Shown here: piece by piece, positions 7,964 through 17,420 of the stretch
How the letters are laid out: each line of letters starts with the position of its first letter
Numbering within the stretch: the first letter of the stretch is position 1
NCBI GenBank assembly: GCA_026394655.1
Contig: JAPKXU010000223.1
Coordinates: forward strand, 1 to 35,564
Direction of reading: 5' to 3'
Origin: Methanoregula sp.
GTDB lineage: Archaea > Halobacteriota > Methanomicrobia > Methanomicrobiales > Methanospirillaceae
Length of the DNA: 35,564 nt
Translations under genes and position numbers: made by a program
The notes under the pieces: generated by a model
The model's database searches: none
What the model was told of the DNA's origin: nothing
The model's input: the letters and a program-made list of their open reading frames with translations, nothing else

Positions 7964-9171
7964 GGTTTCCCTCCGCTTAAGAGTTCGCGTGTCGGTCCGT
8001 GGCGTACCTCACCGGCGTGGACTAAAAGGCTCGCGACCAGGATCTCGTCTGTGAACCCCTTGACGAGCGCCCCATCCTTGTCGACAAGGAGTGCCAGGAA
8101 CGACTGGAGATTCTTCGCGTACATCTGGCTCGAGTGGAACGGCACCCGGGCCGGGAGGTTCTGCGGACCGATGATCGTAACTCCATGTTCGTGGATTGTC
8201 TTACCGGACTGGGTCATCTCGCAGTTGCCTCCGGATTCAGCGGCAAGATCAACAATGACAGCACCCGGTCGCATTGTCGCGACGGTCTCCTTGGTGACGA
8301 GAAGTGGAGCCCTCCGACCGGGGATGGCAGCCGTCGTGATTACGACATCAGCCCGTGCAACTGCGGCGGAAACCATCTGCTGCTCTTTCACCTTCTCCTC
8401 GGGCGTGAGCTCGCGGGCGTAGCCTCCCTGACCTTCAGCATTGATCTCGAGCTCGAGGAACTTGGCGCCGAGGCTCCTGACCTGCTCTCCGGCAGCGCGC
8501 CGGACGTCATAAGCATCGACAATGGCGCCGAGTCGCTTAGCCGTAGCGATCGCCATGAGACCAGCGACTCCGGCTCCAAGGATAAGCACCGTTGCCGGTC
8601 GTATCGTGCCCGCGGCGGTTGTCAGCATAGGGAAGAACTTCGGGCAGTTGTTGGCTCCGAGGATGACTGCCGTGTACCCGGCAGCCGTTGCCTGGGAACT
8701 GAGCGCATCCATACTCTGGGCGCGGGTGATCCTCGGGACGAGTTCGAGGGCAAAGGCAGTGATCTTACGGTCGCGCATCCGGGCGATAGCTTCGAGGTTG
8801 TTTGTCGCGTTCATAAACCCGATGATAATCGTACCCTCAGCGAGCTGATCGACTTCGGCAACGGTCGGGGGCTGGACCCGCAGAACAATGCGGGCACCTT
8901 CGAGGAGCTCAGTTCGGCTGGATATGATCTTCGCACCAGCAGCCGTGAAGAGATTGTCAGGATAGTACGCGCCCGTTCCCGCGTCGTGCTCGATCCGGAC
9001 CTCGTGACCCGACTTCGTGAGCTTCTGGACGACCTCAGGTACGGTTGCCACGCGCTGTTCTCCCGGAGCCAGTTCCTTTGGAACAGCGACCACGACCGGC
9101 GTGACTGTCGTGCCTACCGGTCCGCCCGGGATTACACCCTTTACCTCCTGTCCAATGCCGGGGGTGGTCAT
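7960..9171 (-). CDS. pntA: PntA1, NAD-binding alpha subunit of transhydrogenase
   Basis: Soluble NAD(H)-binding domain I of the transhydrogenase, related to alanine dehydrogenase. Seen are PKELAPGEQRVATVPE near the N-terminus, the dinucleotide fold GAGVAGLMAIATAKRLGA, AYDVRRAAGEQVRSLGA, the RAPLLVTKE segment and the closing AARVPFHSSQ-like stretch (ARVPFHSSQMYAKN). ATG 9171 is preferred: GGGTGG lies 5-10 bases upstream, and the upstream in-frame GTG at 9180 overlaps that ribosome-binding site. From 9171 it has 403 residues, slightly longer than usual because of a Gly/Val/Thr-rich start. Only 78 bases separate it from arcS, so it may be read with the archaeosine genes or from its own weak promoter. 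Confidence 0.94.
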   Translation of the reverse strand: MTTPGIGQEVKGVIPGGPVGTTVTPVVVAVPKELAPGEQRVATVPEVVQKLTKSGHEVRIEHDAGTGAYYPDNLFTAAGAKIISSRTELLEGARIVLRVQPPTVAEVDQLAEGTIIIGFMNATNNLEAIARMRDRKITAFALELVPRITRAQSMDALSSQATAAGYTAVILGANNCPKFFPMLTTAAGTIRPATVLILGAGVAGLMAIATAKRLGAIVDAYDVRRAAGEQVRSLGAKFLELEINAEGQGGYARELTPEEKVKEQQMVSAAVARADVVITTAAIPGRRAPLLVTKETVATMRPGAVIVDLAAESGGNCEMTQSGKTIHEHGVTIIGPQNLPARVPFHSSQMYAKNLQSFLALLVDKDGALVKGFTDEILVASLLVHAGEVRHGPTRELLSGGKP

Positions 9172-9249
9172 AATTTCCACCCGTCTTGTACGATTTTTTC
9201 GATACGCAACCTTTTCACTCCATTGATGATCTGCAATGTATCGTACACC

Positions 9250-10887
9250 TTAGCCGTCAAGCCTCTTTATTTTACGCACCCGCACTGCCACACCACGTTT
9301 TGACGCTTCCATCTCCCACGCTGGCATCGCCGCCCGCCCGGTTGCCTGAGTCCGTGCACCGACGACCAGCACTTCGTCCCCCTCACGGATCTCCGGATCG
9401 GCTTTCACTACACCGGGTGCAAGCACGTCCCCTTCTGGAATAAAATCGTCGATATAAACACGGTAGCCATCTGGGATGAGGTTCCAGCCATCGAAGGTAG
9501 GGCGTAGCATACCGGTGCCGGTGTCTATCGAGAAGAGCTGTGTCGCGCCTTTGCTGTAGAAGAGTTCCGGGAAGTGTCCGCGAGCGGTGATGCCCCGGGT
9601 ATCCATATTTACCGCAAACTGCCACGATGCCATGCCATGCAGCCGGTCATCCTTGACCCGGCGTTCTCCTGACAGAGCCTCGTTTAAGTGGGCAAGTGCT
9701 GCGTCGCTTGCCGGATGCTCCCTGCAGGAGTACTCGAGCGGGATCCCGCATTCCTGCGCTGCCAGTTCTGCGACTTTTAATGCCCCGCCTTCAAGGTGGG
9801 CAATGACCCGTTCATAATGGTGCCGGGTAAAGTACCGGGAAAGAATACCGGAAATGACCGCACACTCTTCTGCGTCCCAGTAGCCGGTGACCGGGACGTC
9901 ATAATGTCCTGCCGGGTAGCAGCATTCCAGCTCCCGGGGCACAAGCCCGAGCGGGGAGGTTACGATGAGCTCGTGTGCCCGCCCTGCGATCGCCAGCTGG
10001 AACCTGCGGTGGCTTTGCGACAGCGAATAGGGTTTTTTTGCAGAGCAGGGAAGGAGTACCGCAACTCCGGTTTTTGGCGGGTGGTACCGGGTGATCAGGC
10101 GCTCGGCAAACCTGCGCATCTCTACCCTCTGCATCGATTCCCCGGAGTTTGCCTGCAAAACCCCGCTCCGTGCTGTTGGTGCATACCGCTCGGTGAACGC
10201 ATATTGCTGGTCAAGGTGCCTTATTATCGCCACATGGTTTGCATTCATCCGGCAACGGGATTCGACGAGTTCGCGCAACCGGGAGTCTCCAATGAACTGG
10301 CGGACAAGCGCCGTTTCGTGGAGGAGCGCCTGCCGGTTGTGGGTTTTGAGATCCTGGTTCCGGCACCCCTCACAGGTACAGATACCGCTCTTTAAGGCAT
10401 CGTGTGGAAACTCCCCTTCAGGTGTGCAAAATATTCCCTGTGCAGATTTGAGGTCCACGGCAAGGAAGTCAAAGAGGTCAAAACCCGAATAACAGAGGAT
10501 ATGGACATTCGAGGGAAGCGCCGAACCGGGTGCATACCAGACTGTGTCAGGCGGTGTTTTCTCTTTTGTTGTCACAAGCCAGCTGGCATAGGAACGGGGA
10601 TTAAAGAACGCCGTGTGCCAGTTCGGGACGATGACACAGTCGCCGCTCGTTACCGGGTTGTCCAGTGCCGGGTGGATGGTGAACGGTTGTTCCCCGGTAT
10701 TTGTGCAGTATGTCCGGACAAATCCCGCAGCTGCAGACAGGGAAATATTGGTGCCGCCCCGCGTCTTCAATGCAGGGAAGAGCGATTCTGTGTCAACGGC
10801 AGCCGGAAGTTGTACCATCGATCCATCAACCGTAAGCATCCCGGAACGGGCAAGCCCGTCCCGTCGACGGATCTCCACACGGATCAA
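9250..10887 (-). CDS. arcS: ArcS, archaeosine synthase (TgtA2-type) with PUA domain
   Basis: Converts preQ0 at position 15 of archaeal tRNAs to archaeosine; formerly called TgtA2. The diagnostic motif [14 protein letters not shown] is at residues 280-293. A cysteine cluster (Cys154, Cys170, Cys172, Cys175) resembles the zinc site retained from the TGT fold. The C-terminal 75 residues, including [18 protein letters not shown], form a PUA RNA-binding domain. Length (545) is usual for the family. The start is TTG at 10887, supported by an almost perfect ribosome-binding site GAGGTGAT three bases upstream; it overlaps the tgtA stop by four bases. Pairing with tgtA gives the two consecutive steps of one tRNA modification. 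Confidence 0.94.
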   Translation of the reverse strand: MIRVEIRRRDGLARSGMLTVDGSMVQLPAAVDTESLFPALKTRGGTNISLSAAAGFVRTYCTNTGEQPFTIHPALDNPVTSGDCVIVPNWHTAFFNPRSYASWLVTTKEKTPPDTVWYAPGSALPSNVHILCYSGFDLFDFLAVDLKSAQGIFCTPEGEFPHDALKSGICTCEGCRNQDLKTHNRQALLHETALVRQFIGDSRLRELVESRCRMNANHVAIIRHLDQQYAFTERYAPTARSGVLQANSGESMQRVEMRRFAERLITRYHPPKTGVAVLLPCSAKKPYSLSQSHRRFQLAIAGRAHELIVTSPLGLVPRELECCYPAGHYDVPVTGYWDAEECAVISGILSRYFTRHHYERVIAHLEGGALKVAELAAQECGIPLEYSCREHPASDAALAHLNEALSGERRVKDDRLHGMASWQFAVNMDTRGITARGHFPELFYSKGATQLFSIDTGTGMLRPTFDGWNLIPDGYRVYIDDFIPEGDVLAPGVVKADPEIREGDEVLVVGARTQATGRAAMPAWEMEASKRGVAVRVRKIKRLDG

Positions 10888-12332
10888 TCGATCACCTCAA
10901 TGGTATCGCCGCACACTTCTCGTATGATTCCTCTCCAGTCCCGTAAGCCGGCAACTGCGATCCTGCTCTCCGGGTGACCTGTGACGAGTGCCTGTATTCC
11001 CCGGCAGCCCTGCCGCACCATCGCTTCGTCCCAATCCGGGATCTCGCTCTGTCCAATGGGGAATGTCTCGGAAAGTTCCTGTGGATAGGGACCGAACGGG
11101 GGTTTGAAGAGGAGCACGTCATCGTAGCCCTCCCGCACTCCGCCATCACACGCCACAAGGACATCAGTCCCGAGGCGCAACCGGGTGAGTGAACGCTGGT
11201 ACCGGAGGATCTCGGTACGTGCACAACTCTCATTGCCCCGGTAAAAGAACCGTCGTTTTGAGACACGGTCATGCGATTCCAGCGTTTCGGTGTGGTTCAA
11301 TAGTTCACGGTACCCTGCCAGTAATTGCGGGTGGTTTCTGCACCGTTCATCGACAAGTTCCCAGAGCGTTCCGTCAATGATCGCCTGACGGATGCGGGCA
11401 ATCTCCGCAAGCGTGACAGCAAGGTTGTGAAGTGCGAGGAGGCGGATGCGATCTTTTGCGGTGCGGATCTCTTCTGCGGTATGAGTCCGGCAGACCACAC
11501 AGGCACAGGGAAGCTCGATGAGCTCGTCAATTTTGAAACTGCCATGCGTGGTGAGATACCTGCCCTCTTTTGCGTAGAGTGCATAGGCAGCAGAGTCAAA
11601 GAGATCGCAGCCCATTGCAGCGGCAAGCGCGAACATAGATGGGTGCCCGGCGCCAAAGAGGTGGACGCAGGCAGATGACGGGATTGTGCGTTTTGCAGCA
11701 AGGACAACCTGCACCAGATCCTTATACCGGTATGATTCCATGAGCGGGACAACAGCCCCAATGGGACAGAACGAGAAGTTCAGGTTACCGACCTCTCTTC
11801 CCGCTTGTTCCCGGAGATCCGTATAGATGCCGCCCTGCACCGGTCCAGCAATTGGTGCATCGGCACCGAACACTTCTTTTGCCTCTCTCAAACGTTCCAT
11901 GGTAATGGCGAGTTCCTGTGCTGCGGTAGTGTGATCAGCCATCGGTGATGTGGGGATATCGAGAGGTACCCAGATATCACTGCCGATATCCCGCTGGAAC
12001 GTGAGGGTCTCGATATTTGTGATCGTAACATCGCCGTACACGGATAACTGGAATGACCCGGAGTCGGTCATGATGACGCCGTCGAAATCGAGCACGGAAT
12101 GGAGCCCTTTTTTTAGTACCTGATCGCGGTACTCGCTGCTCTGCGAGAAGATGTAGGCGTTTGTGATCAGTGCTTCAACACCCATCTGCTGCATCTCTTT
12201 CGGGCTGACCAGCTGGAGGTGCGGATTGATAACCGGGAGGAGCGCCGGTGTCCTGATGATCTTTTTTCCGGCGACAAGCCTTCCATTACGGCTTGCTATA
12301 TCACTATATAGACTTTCAAACGCGATCGCCAT
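10884..12332 (-). CDS. tgtA: Archaeal tRNA-guanine(15) transglycosylase, catalytic part
   Basis: Exchanges guanine-15 in the D-loop of archaeal tRNAs for preQ0, the first tRNA-bound step of archaeosine synthesis. The 482 residues contain the TGT barrel: [21 protein letters not shown] (general acid/base Asp90), [40 protein letters not shown] split by normal spacing, and the zinc motif CACVVCRTH. The full-length archaeal enzyme has about 650 residues with a PUA domain; here the C-terminal part is absent and a PUA is instead carried by ArcS, an arrangement known in several methanogens. ATG 12332 matches the family start MAIAFE. The AMMECR1 gene ends 28 bases upstream. Confidence 0.95.
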   Translation of the reverse strand: MAIAFESLYSDIASRNGRLVAGKKIIRTPALLPVINPHLQLVSPKEMQQMGVEALITNAYIFSQSSEYRDQVLKKGLHSVLDFDGVIMTDSGSFQLSVYGDVTITNIETLTFQRDIGSDIWVPLDIPTSPMADHTTAAQELAITMERLREAKEVFGADAPIAGPVQGGIYTDLREQAGREVGNLNFSFCPIGAVVPLMESYRYKDLVQVVLAAKRTIPSSACVHLFGAGHPSMFALAAAMGCDLFDSAAYALYAKEGRYLTTHGSFKIDELIELPCACVVCRTHTAEEIRTAKDRIRLLALHNLAVTLAEIARIRQAIIDGTLWELVDERCRNHPQLLAGYRELLNHTETLESHDRVSKRRFFYRGNESCARTEILRYQRSLTRLRLGTDVLVACDGGVREGYDDVLLFKPPFGPYPQELSETFPIGQSEIPDWDEAMVRQGCRGIQALVTGHPESRIAVAGLRDWRGIIREVCGDTIEVID

Positions 12333-12360
12333 GCAGTACAGGGACTCCTGTGGTGATCTT

Positions 12361-12954
12361 TTATGCTGTATTTGGGGTTAAACGGTTCTCCCTTTCCCTT
12401 TCGGAGAATATCTGTCCTTCGAACGTGAGCACTTCGACATTTTTATTCGTCCAGCATTGGGTGGGCAGCCCGGCTTTCTCGCAGCTATGGTCAAGGAACG
12501 TCCGGCTGTCCCAGTTATAATCGGTTGCCACTTGAGGAAGCAAAAGCCCGCTCGTGCCCATGCCCCGCACGACCAGTCCATGCCGTCCCACCAGAACGTG
12601 CGCCGGTCGGTCTTCCGGTTCGCATTTCAACGGTTCCGGGACGGTCAGGACTGTGACCTCGACTTCGAGTGTGGCAACTTCATCTCTTCTTACTTGAGGA
12701 AATCGCGGGTCTTCGAGTGCTGCGGCGACAGCTGCATGCTCGATGGCTTCCCCCAGTGGCATAACCGGATAAGGAAACCCGATGCAGCCCCGTAGCAACC
12801 GGTTCTTTGTGAGGGTGACAAAGACGCCTCGTTTCTCCCCGAATACCGGGGTGAGGGGGAGTATTGTTTTTGGCTTTTTTACAATCGTATATTCGATGAC
12901 GCCACGGGCGAGCCCGAGTGCCAGTGTTCCTTCCTCTGCGGTGAGTTTCTCCAT
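12361..12954 (-). CDS. AMMECR1 domain protein
   Basis: A 197-residue AMMECR1-family protein. The hallmark LRGCIG is at residues 54-59, and [11 protein letters not shown] and the later [20 protein letters not shown] stretch fit the family, which has a two-subdomain alpha/beta fold. Its biochemical role is not established; archaeal members are often linked to AmmeMemo dioxygenase and radical SAM proteins, which are not seen here. The start chosen is ATG 12954, because GAGGTG lies 11 bases upstream; the GTG at 12966 is part of that ribosome-binding site. It is probably the first gene of the tgtA-arcS transcript. The region upstream has a small palindrome (13058-13077). Confidence 0.92.
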   Translation of the reverse strand: MEKLTAEEGTLALGLARGVIEYTIVKKPKTILPLTPVFGEKRGVFVTLTKNRLLRGCIGFPYPVMPLGEAIEHAAVAAALEDPRFPQVRRDEVATLEVEVTVLTVPEPLKCEPEDRPAHVLVGRHGLVVRGMGTSGLLLPQVATDYNWDSRTFLDHSCEKAGLPTQCWTNKNVEVLTFEGQIFSERERENRLTPNTA

Positions 12955-13057
12955 TCTGTGCTGCACCTCGCTTGTGCCATTTTATGTCAGGTTCCTATAA
13001 TTACCTGTCGAACCCCCAGCAGATCGCCCTCATGCATGCTCATGTGTATCTATTTTG

Positions 13058-13077
13058 TCGATCCTCATGAAGATCGA
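13058..13077. repeat. Short inverted repeat between AMMECR1 and rnpB
   Basis: TCGATC and GATCGA separated by eight bases (CTCATGAA). It lies between the divergent AMMECR1 gene and RNase P RNA. It could be an operator or a chance hairpin. Confidence 0.3.
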
Positions 13078-13132
13078 CTCCTGACCCGGTCAGCGGCGCT
13101 GCACTTATCAACTGACTTCGCGTATAATATTG

Positions 13133-13471
13133 CGAGAGGGAGAGAGCGGCTGACGGTGGCGAAGAGCTGCTGAGGAAAGTCCCCCCACTCACCGGGCACG
13201 CAGCCATACACAAGTATGGGTGGCGAGAGTCACGGCAATGGCACAGAAACGACACGCCCTGTTCTTAGTGATGATGCGACCGAGCCTTTACGGCGAGAAG
13301 CGCAATTCGAGCGTGAGTAACTCGTTGAGCAAGAGGAACAGGATACGATGAAACGGCGAATCCCTGCGGGTGCAAGCCAGAACAGGGCAGATGGATCGCT
13401 CGGTATCCGCCCGGGTATGGCGCATAGCTGAATGCCGCTAAAACAGAAGGAGGCTTACTCCTCCCACTCAT
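13133..13471 (+). ncRNA. rnpB: RNase P RNA, archaeal type A
   Basis: Catalytic RNA of RNase P, which removes tRNA 5' leaders. Universal core elements are visible in order: GAGGAAAGTCC (13172-13182, CR-I), AGAACAGGGCAGATGG (about 13379-13393, CR-II/III region) and ACAGAAGGAGGCTTA (13443-13457, CR-V, the 3' strand of P4). The ends are set by helix P1, GAGAGGGAG (13134-13142) pairing with CTCCCACTC (13461-13469) with one A-A mismatch. The length of about 340 nucleotides suits type A. A CTTATC element about 27 bases before the mature 5' end may be its TATA box; a more AT-rich TATAATA at 13123-13129 is too close to the mature end for the usual spacing. Exact ends are uncertain by a few bases. Confidence 0.93.
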
Positions 13472-13501
13472 TTGTTTTGAGTATGTTTTTCATGTTTTTC
13501 G
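13471..13501 (+). terminator. T-rich terminator of RNase P RNA
   Basis: Three or four T-runs (TTTGTTTTG, GTTTTTC, GTTTTTCG) directly follow the mature 3' end, as is usual for archaeal intrinsic termination. The remaining gap up to 13660 has no recognisable gene. Confidence 0.5.
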
Positions 13502-13612
13502 AGTGTGAACGCTTATTCGTTCATATGCGTTTTTATGTAAAATCACTTCATCTGAACGTGCTTTTTTGAACTGCCCACCTTCTCCACTGCAAAACGCAGG
13601 CTTAGGAATTAC

Positions 13613-13620
13613 ACAAAAAA
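13613..13620 (-). terminator. T-tract terminator of the cetZ-linked operon
   Basis: Six T residues after CACCGG on the minus strand, about 40 bases beyond the stop at 13661. Confidence 0.4.
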
Positions 13621-13660
13621 CCGGTGAATGTAAAAGAGAGTTGGAGATGATGAAAAATGT

Positions 13661-14797
13661 TTATCCCAGTTCATCCCACCGTGAACGCTTGCGGTAGATA
13701 ATGACACCGACGATAACTAATACAACAACAATCACACCTACAACAATGATAATGACGCTGGAGCTAAAGATTTTTCCAACACCCGCTAATGGATTCCAGC
13801 TTGATTCAAGTTGTTTCTTGAAATCGAGTGCATCGTTATAGGACTCATTCCCCTTCGCAAATGCGTCCTGTGCCTTTATCCGTGCCTGCGCATAGTTCCC
13901 ATTGGCAATGTCATCATTTGCATTAGAAATATATCCCGCAGCCAATTCACGTTTCGTCGTGATGGGCGCCAGTCGTGCATCGTTTGCAGTGCTCTGGTTA
14001 CCCTTGAAATAGCCGATCAGGACATCAACATTGTTGATCGGCACCTGTGCATTTGCTACTTCATTCTCTGCCCACGACTTGTCGAGAAGTTTTTCACCAT
14101 CGGCAATCGAAGTCTGTGCGGCATTGAGGTAATTCAAAGCAGTGGTGAACTGGGTTGAAGGGAGTGCCTGTGCGGCATCGATCTTCTGTTTGGCTTCGTT
14201 GTATTTTGCTTCAGCCGCAGAGGTGTCGATGTCCATCGCTGCCTTCTCTTCAATGTGTGCCCTGTATGTCTGGAGATCGCTGTTCCGGGAGGAGATTAAG
14301 GTCGTTACCTCCCCGGTGTTGACGACCAGACGGGTGTAGCTAACTAATGAACTTGTTATGGGATTATTGCGGCTATCCATTTCCTGAATTTTGATTAATG
14401 TCTTATTGGACGTTGAAGTCACCGAAGGGGCCTTACCCTCAAGGGTCACCCGTACGGACTCTTCGATACTTCTTGACGGATATGAAAGATCCCACCCGCT
14501 CAGTTCAAGCATCTTTCCTCCCGCTTGTGGGCGGGGATTCTCAACACCGTTCAATAACAGCGTCCATGTCCATTTGGGTGATTCAAGATCCGTGAGCATC
14601 TGCAACGAATCAGATGAGGGGAATGTTTCAGTACCGGAGTCGGCAAAATCAGCCTTGAAGGACACAATGACCGGGGTGCCCGGTACCAGATCCCCAGAAG
14701 GATCTATCGATACGGTTGAGACAGAAAATGCCGAGACTGCTGAAACACAGAGGACAAGAACTATCCCAAGAATTATGCACTTAGTTAATCCCTTCAT
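13661..14797 (-). CDS. Secreted protein with C-terminal membrane anchor, linked to cetZ
   Basis: Unknown function, 378 residues. A signal peptide (MKGLTKCIILGIVLVLC, cleavage near SAFS) is followed by a beta-rich domain of about 130 residues, then a helical, Ala/Asn/Asp-rich region (about 155-310) with several N-glycosylation-type Asn-X-Ser/Thr sites, and finally one membrane helix and a basic tail KRSRWDELG. So most of the protein should be outside the cell with a short cytoplasmic end. ATG 14797 is preferred, with GAGGTTGAT directly upstream; GTG 14809 would precede the signal peptide by four residues. It starts nine bases after the cetZ stop, so the two are co-transcribed, which suggests a structural link between envelope and CetZ. 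Confidence 0.85.
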   Translation of the reverse strand: MKGLTKCIILGIVLVLCVSAVSAFSVSTVSIDPSGDLVPGTPVIVSFKADFADSGTETFPSSDSLQMLTDLESPKWTWTLLLNGVENPRPQAGGKMLELSGWDLSYPSRSIEESVRVTLEGKAPSVTSTSNKTLIKIQEMDSRNNPITSSLVSYTRLVVNTGEVTTLISSRNSDLQTYRAHIEEKAAMDIDTSAAEAKYNEAKQKIDAAQALPSTQFTTALNYLNAAQTSIADGEKLLDKSWAENEVANAQVPINNVDVLIGYFKGNQSTANDARLAPITTKRELAAGYISNANDDIANGNYAQARIKAQDAFAKGNESYNDALDFKKQLESSWNPLAGVGKIFSSSVIIIVVGVIVVVLVIVGVIIYRKRSRWDELG

Positions 14798-14805
14798 TAT
14801 CAACC

Positions 14806-15984
14806 TCACTCAAACAAAGGCTCAATGCCTTCCTCGAACATAGTGGATTTTTTCTCCTTTGACTTAATAACATCTTCCTTTGTCTCCTTGGCAATATCGA
14901 GGAGTTCCTTGATCCGTGGGGCATTGCCAACGGTTGCAAGCATCACGACAGCTGCAATATATTCGCTATCTACGGGGTAATCTCCGCCCCGGACTTCGAC
15001 ACCAGCAATATTCTCCTCCACCCAGCTCTTTGCTTTTTCCACACCCTTCCGGTCCATCTCATCAGGGGGTCCGGCAATAAGGACAAGTGCACGTTCGGCA
15101 GTCGAATAGTCACAAGGGAGTGTCAGCCTGCCGAGCATAGCCCTCCGCACGAGTGCGACAACCTTTGCAGATTTATCCTCGCCCATGAGGACTTCTTCAT
15201 TCGTCTCCCGTTTGGGACCGAACCGATCTTTCAACCCCCCGATCAGCCCACGTTTCTGCTTGGAACGCTTGCTCAGTACCTCGCTCACGGCATATCCGAC
15301 TGATGTGATGCCACCACCACGGAGCGTATTGATGATCTCACTGGAATCGACCACCATTTCTCCGACGCCAAACTTGCCCACTTCACCGGCACGGAACAGG
15401 ATGGCAAAACGTCTCACCACCTCATTATTCAAGCGCTGGAAGGCACTCTTGACCGTCTCACCTTCGTTTTTCCAGGCACTGTTATCAAAAATAAAGGTAT
15501 TATCCGCTTCATTCACGAGAGTGGTAAGGCTTCTGGCGGCGTTGTACGAATAAAGTCGTCCTTCTTCGGGTGCCGGGATAATGCCAAGGGCATATACCGG
15601 CTCACGGTAGATGCGTTTGAGATGTCGTGCCAGAACCGGGGAACCTCCGGAACCGGTACCCCCCCCTAACCCTGCGACGATCACAAATGCATCCACATCA
15701 TGCGTTCCACGGGTATCTATCGCATTAATTATACTGTCGATCTCATCAGCGGTGACCCGTGCACCGGTGACATTGTCTGTCCCAACCCCGTGACCTTTGA
15801 CCAGTGTCTGCCCGATTAGGATGCGGTCTTTCATCTCGATGTTTTTTAGTCCCATGAGGTCAGTGCGGGCGGTATTTACTACAATCCCGCGGAAGCTGTT
15901 TGTTCCGAGCTTCTTGTCCTGCTCGATAAACATATCAACTATTTTGCCGCCCGCCTGACCAAAACCAATAAAAAATACCCGCAT
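14806..15984 (-). CDS. CetZ-family tubulin-like GTPase
   Basis: 392-residue member of the tubulin/FtsZ superfamily. It begins at once with the first beta strand MRVFFIGFGQAGGKIVD, without the N-terminal extension of FtsZ1/FtsZ2. The nucleotide signature is GLGGGTGSGG (residues 105-114), preceded by LVKGHGVGTDN and followed by YSYNAARSL and VDSSEIINTLRGGG. This pattern matches CetZ proteins, which in haloarchaea control cell shape and motility rather than division. The C-terminus is a short charged tail ending EEGIEPLFE, without a recognisable FtsZ-type conserved tail peptide. Two TATA-like boxes lie upstream. It is followed by a membrane-anchored protein in the same operon and is divergent from a surface-glycan type operon. 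Confidence 0.9.
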   Translation of the reverse strand: MRVFFIGFGQAGGKIVDMFIEQDKKLGTNSFRGIVVNTARTDLMGLKNIEMKDRILIGQTLVKGHGVGTDNVTGARVTADEIDSIINAIDTRGTHDVDAFVIVAGLGGGTGSGGSPVLARHLKRIYREPVYALGIIPAPEEGRLYSYNAARSLTTLVNEADNTFIFDNSAWKNEGETVKSAFQRLNNEVVRRFAILFRAGEVGKFGVGEMVVDSSEIINTLRGGGITSVGYAVSEVLSKRSKQKRGLIGGLKDRFGPKRETNEEVLMGEDKSAKVVALVRRAMLGRLTLPCDYSTAERALVLIAGPPDEMDRKGVEKAKSWVEENIAGVEVRGGDYPVDSEYIAAVVMLATVGNAPRIKELLDIAKETKEDVIKSKEKKSTMFEEGIEPLFE

Positions 15985-16032
15985 CCGGTGACACCATCCA
16001 ATGGGCTAACAGATAACTATTTCCTTTTGATT

Positions 16033-16056
16033 CTTTTAAGTCCTTTTGCTTTTAAG
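16033..16056 (-). promoter_or_regulatory. Tandem TATA-like boxes upstream of cetZ
   Basis: CTTTTAAG occurs twice (16033-16040 and 16049-16056), 16 bases apart; on the minus strand each reads CTTAAAAG. The nearer copy is about 50 bases before the cetZ ATG, consistent with a leader of about 25 bases. The repeat could give two starts or a repressor site. Confidence 0.4.
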
Positions 16057-16087
16057 AACTTACATCCCTACAGTACAAAAACTTTCC

Positions 16088-16096
16088 CATAAATTA
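16088..16096 (+). promoter_or_regulatory. Candidate TATA box of the 16182-21068 operon
   Basis: CCATAAATTA lies about 90 bases before the first ATG. A second candidate, TGATAATAG at 16158-16166, is too close to the ATG for normal spacing unless an internal start is used. Confidence 0.3.
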
Positions 16097-16181
16097 CCCC
16101 GATAATCTGTCGCATTTTTACAAAAAACATGTTCCGGAGCCTTTTTCATTTCTCCCTTGATAATAGTACAGGTAACGTAAC

Positions 16182-17420
16182 ATGAAGATAGCAATCGTCG
16201 GTGGAGGGTTGACCGGGCTTGTAGCTGCCCATGCACTTGGTCACGAGCACGAGGTAGAACTCTTTGAAAAGATGCCAGTTTTAGGTGGGTGCCTCTCCTC
16301 CTACCGGGTCAACGACTACTGGATCGAACGGTATTATCACCATTGCTTCTCCGACGACGTGCATCTATTTTCTCTTATAAAGAAACTTGGTCTGACAGAC
16401 CGGCTCGAATGGCATAACGGCACCACCGGGTATTACAGCCGGCATACCATCTACCCGCTGAACACCCCCATGCAGATCCTGCGTTACCCGGAACTTTCGC
16501 TCATAGATAAAGCAAAACTTGCAAGGCTCACACTGAACGCCAAAAAAATTGATCTCTTGGCACTTGACGATATCCCTGCAGAGACGTATATCCGGGAAAA
16601 ACTCGGTGACCGGCTCTACTCATCCTTCTTTGAACCGTTGTTGAAAAGCAAGTTTGGGGAACGAAGGGGCGAAGTCTCTGCGGCATGGCTTATCAGCCGT
16701 ATTGCCATACGGTCAAACCGTGGAGTCTCCGGAGAATCGCTTGGGTATATCCGTGGAGGTTTTCACCTAATCATTGACGAGCTTGAGCGTGATATCCAGG
16801 TGAACGGCGGAAGAACGAATACACAGTGCCCTGTCAATTCCATCTCGCAGAAGAACGGTGCATGGGAAGTGAACGGAACTGCCTTTGATGCGATCGTCTC
16901 CACAATACCTCCGCAGGAGTTGTGCCGACTCACCAATCTCTTAATGCCGGAAATTCCGTACCAGGGTGCTGCCTGTATGACGCTGGGTCTCGAACGGGAT
17001 GCATGTGAAGGTGTGTACTGGCTTAATATGAAAGACGAAGCCCCATATGGTGCGGTGGTTTCCCATACAAATTTTATCCCGGTTAATCAATATGATGAGC
17101 ATATAGTTTACCTTGCCTCGTACTTTGCACGGGGCGTCCCTGCTAATATTGATACGAAGATGCTTGCAGACTTCCAGACCCGGTTTGGCATCTCCGACGC
17201 CGAAATTCACTGGCACCGGATGGCGGTGGATCCGTGGGCGGGACCGGTCTACACGACGGGTTACCGTTCCCTGATCCCCGCATACGAAAAGCACGGCATC
17301 TTTATTGCAGGTATGTTCTCTATAGAGAATTATCCAGAACGAAGTATGGAAGGGTCGATACGAGCCGGGTATGAAGTGGCTCGACGCATAAACGAACGGA
17401 GCAGAGATGACCGAACCTGA
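16182..17420 (+). CDS. FAD-dependent oxidoreductase (amine oxidase / protoporphyrinogen oxidase-like)
   Basis: A 412-residue flavoprotein. The N-terminal FAD fold is IAIVGGGLTGLVAAHALG (residues 3-20) followed by the glutamate ELFEK and GGCLSSY, the usual NAD(P)-binding Rossmann-like module of the amine oxidase/HemY/carotenoid desaturase group. A C-terminal FAD segment is HGIFIAGMFSIENYPERSMEGSI in two parts. The substrate cannot be told from sequence. Homologues in archaea often sit beside glycosyltransferases, as here, so action on a polyprenol lipid or sugar nucleotide is more plausible than on haem. AGGTAA lies ten bases before the ATG. It overlaps the next gene by 14 bases and leads a four-gene operon. 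Confidence 0.82.
   Translation: MKIAIVGGGLTGLVAAHALGHEHEVELFEKMPVLGGCLSSYRVNDYWIERYYHHCFSDDVHLFSLIKKLGLTDRLEWHNGTTGYYSRHTIYPLNTPMQILRYPELSLIDKAKLARLTLNAKKIDLLALDDIPAETYIREKLGDRLYSSFFEPLLKSKFGERRGEVSAAWLISRIAIRSNRGVSGESLGYIRGGFHLIIDELERDIQVNGGRTNTQCPVNSISQKNGAWEVNGTAFDAIVSTIPPQELCRLTNLLMPEIPYQGAACMTLGLERDACEGVYWLNMKDEAPYGAVVSHTNFIPVNQYDEHIVYLASYFARGVPANIDTKMLADFQTRFGISDAEIHWHRMAVDPWAGPVYTTGYRSLIPAYEKHGIFIAGMFSIENYPERSMEGSIRAGYEVARRINERSRDDRT

Noticed and set aside
7619-8422. Long plus-strand open frame opposite pntB, pntA2 and pntA1
   Set aside because: It lies antisense to well-conserved transhydrogenase genes and its product is Arg/Ser-rich without any motif.
8134-9303. 389-codon plus-strand open frame opposite pntA1
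   Set aside because: High GC leaves antisense frames open; the opposite strand encodes a clear PntA. The product has no recognisable domain.
13123-13129. TATAATA as the TATA box of RNase P RNA
   Set aside because: It is only about five to ten bases before the mature 5' end, too close unless the transcript starts internally; CTTATC further upstream has better spacing.
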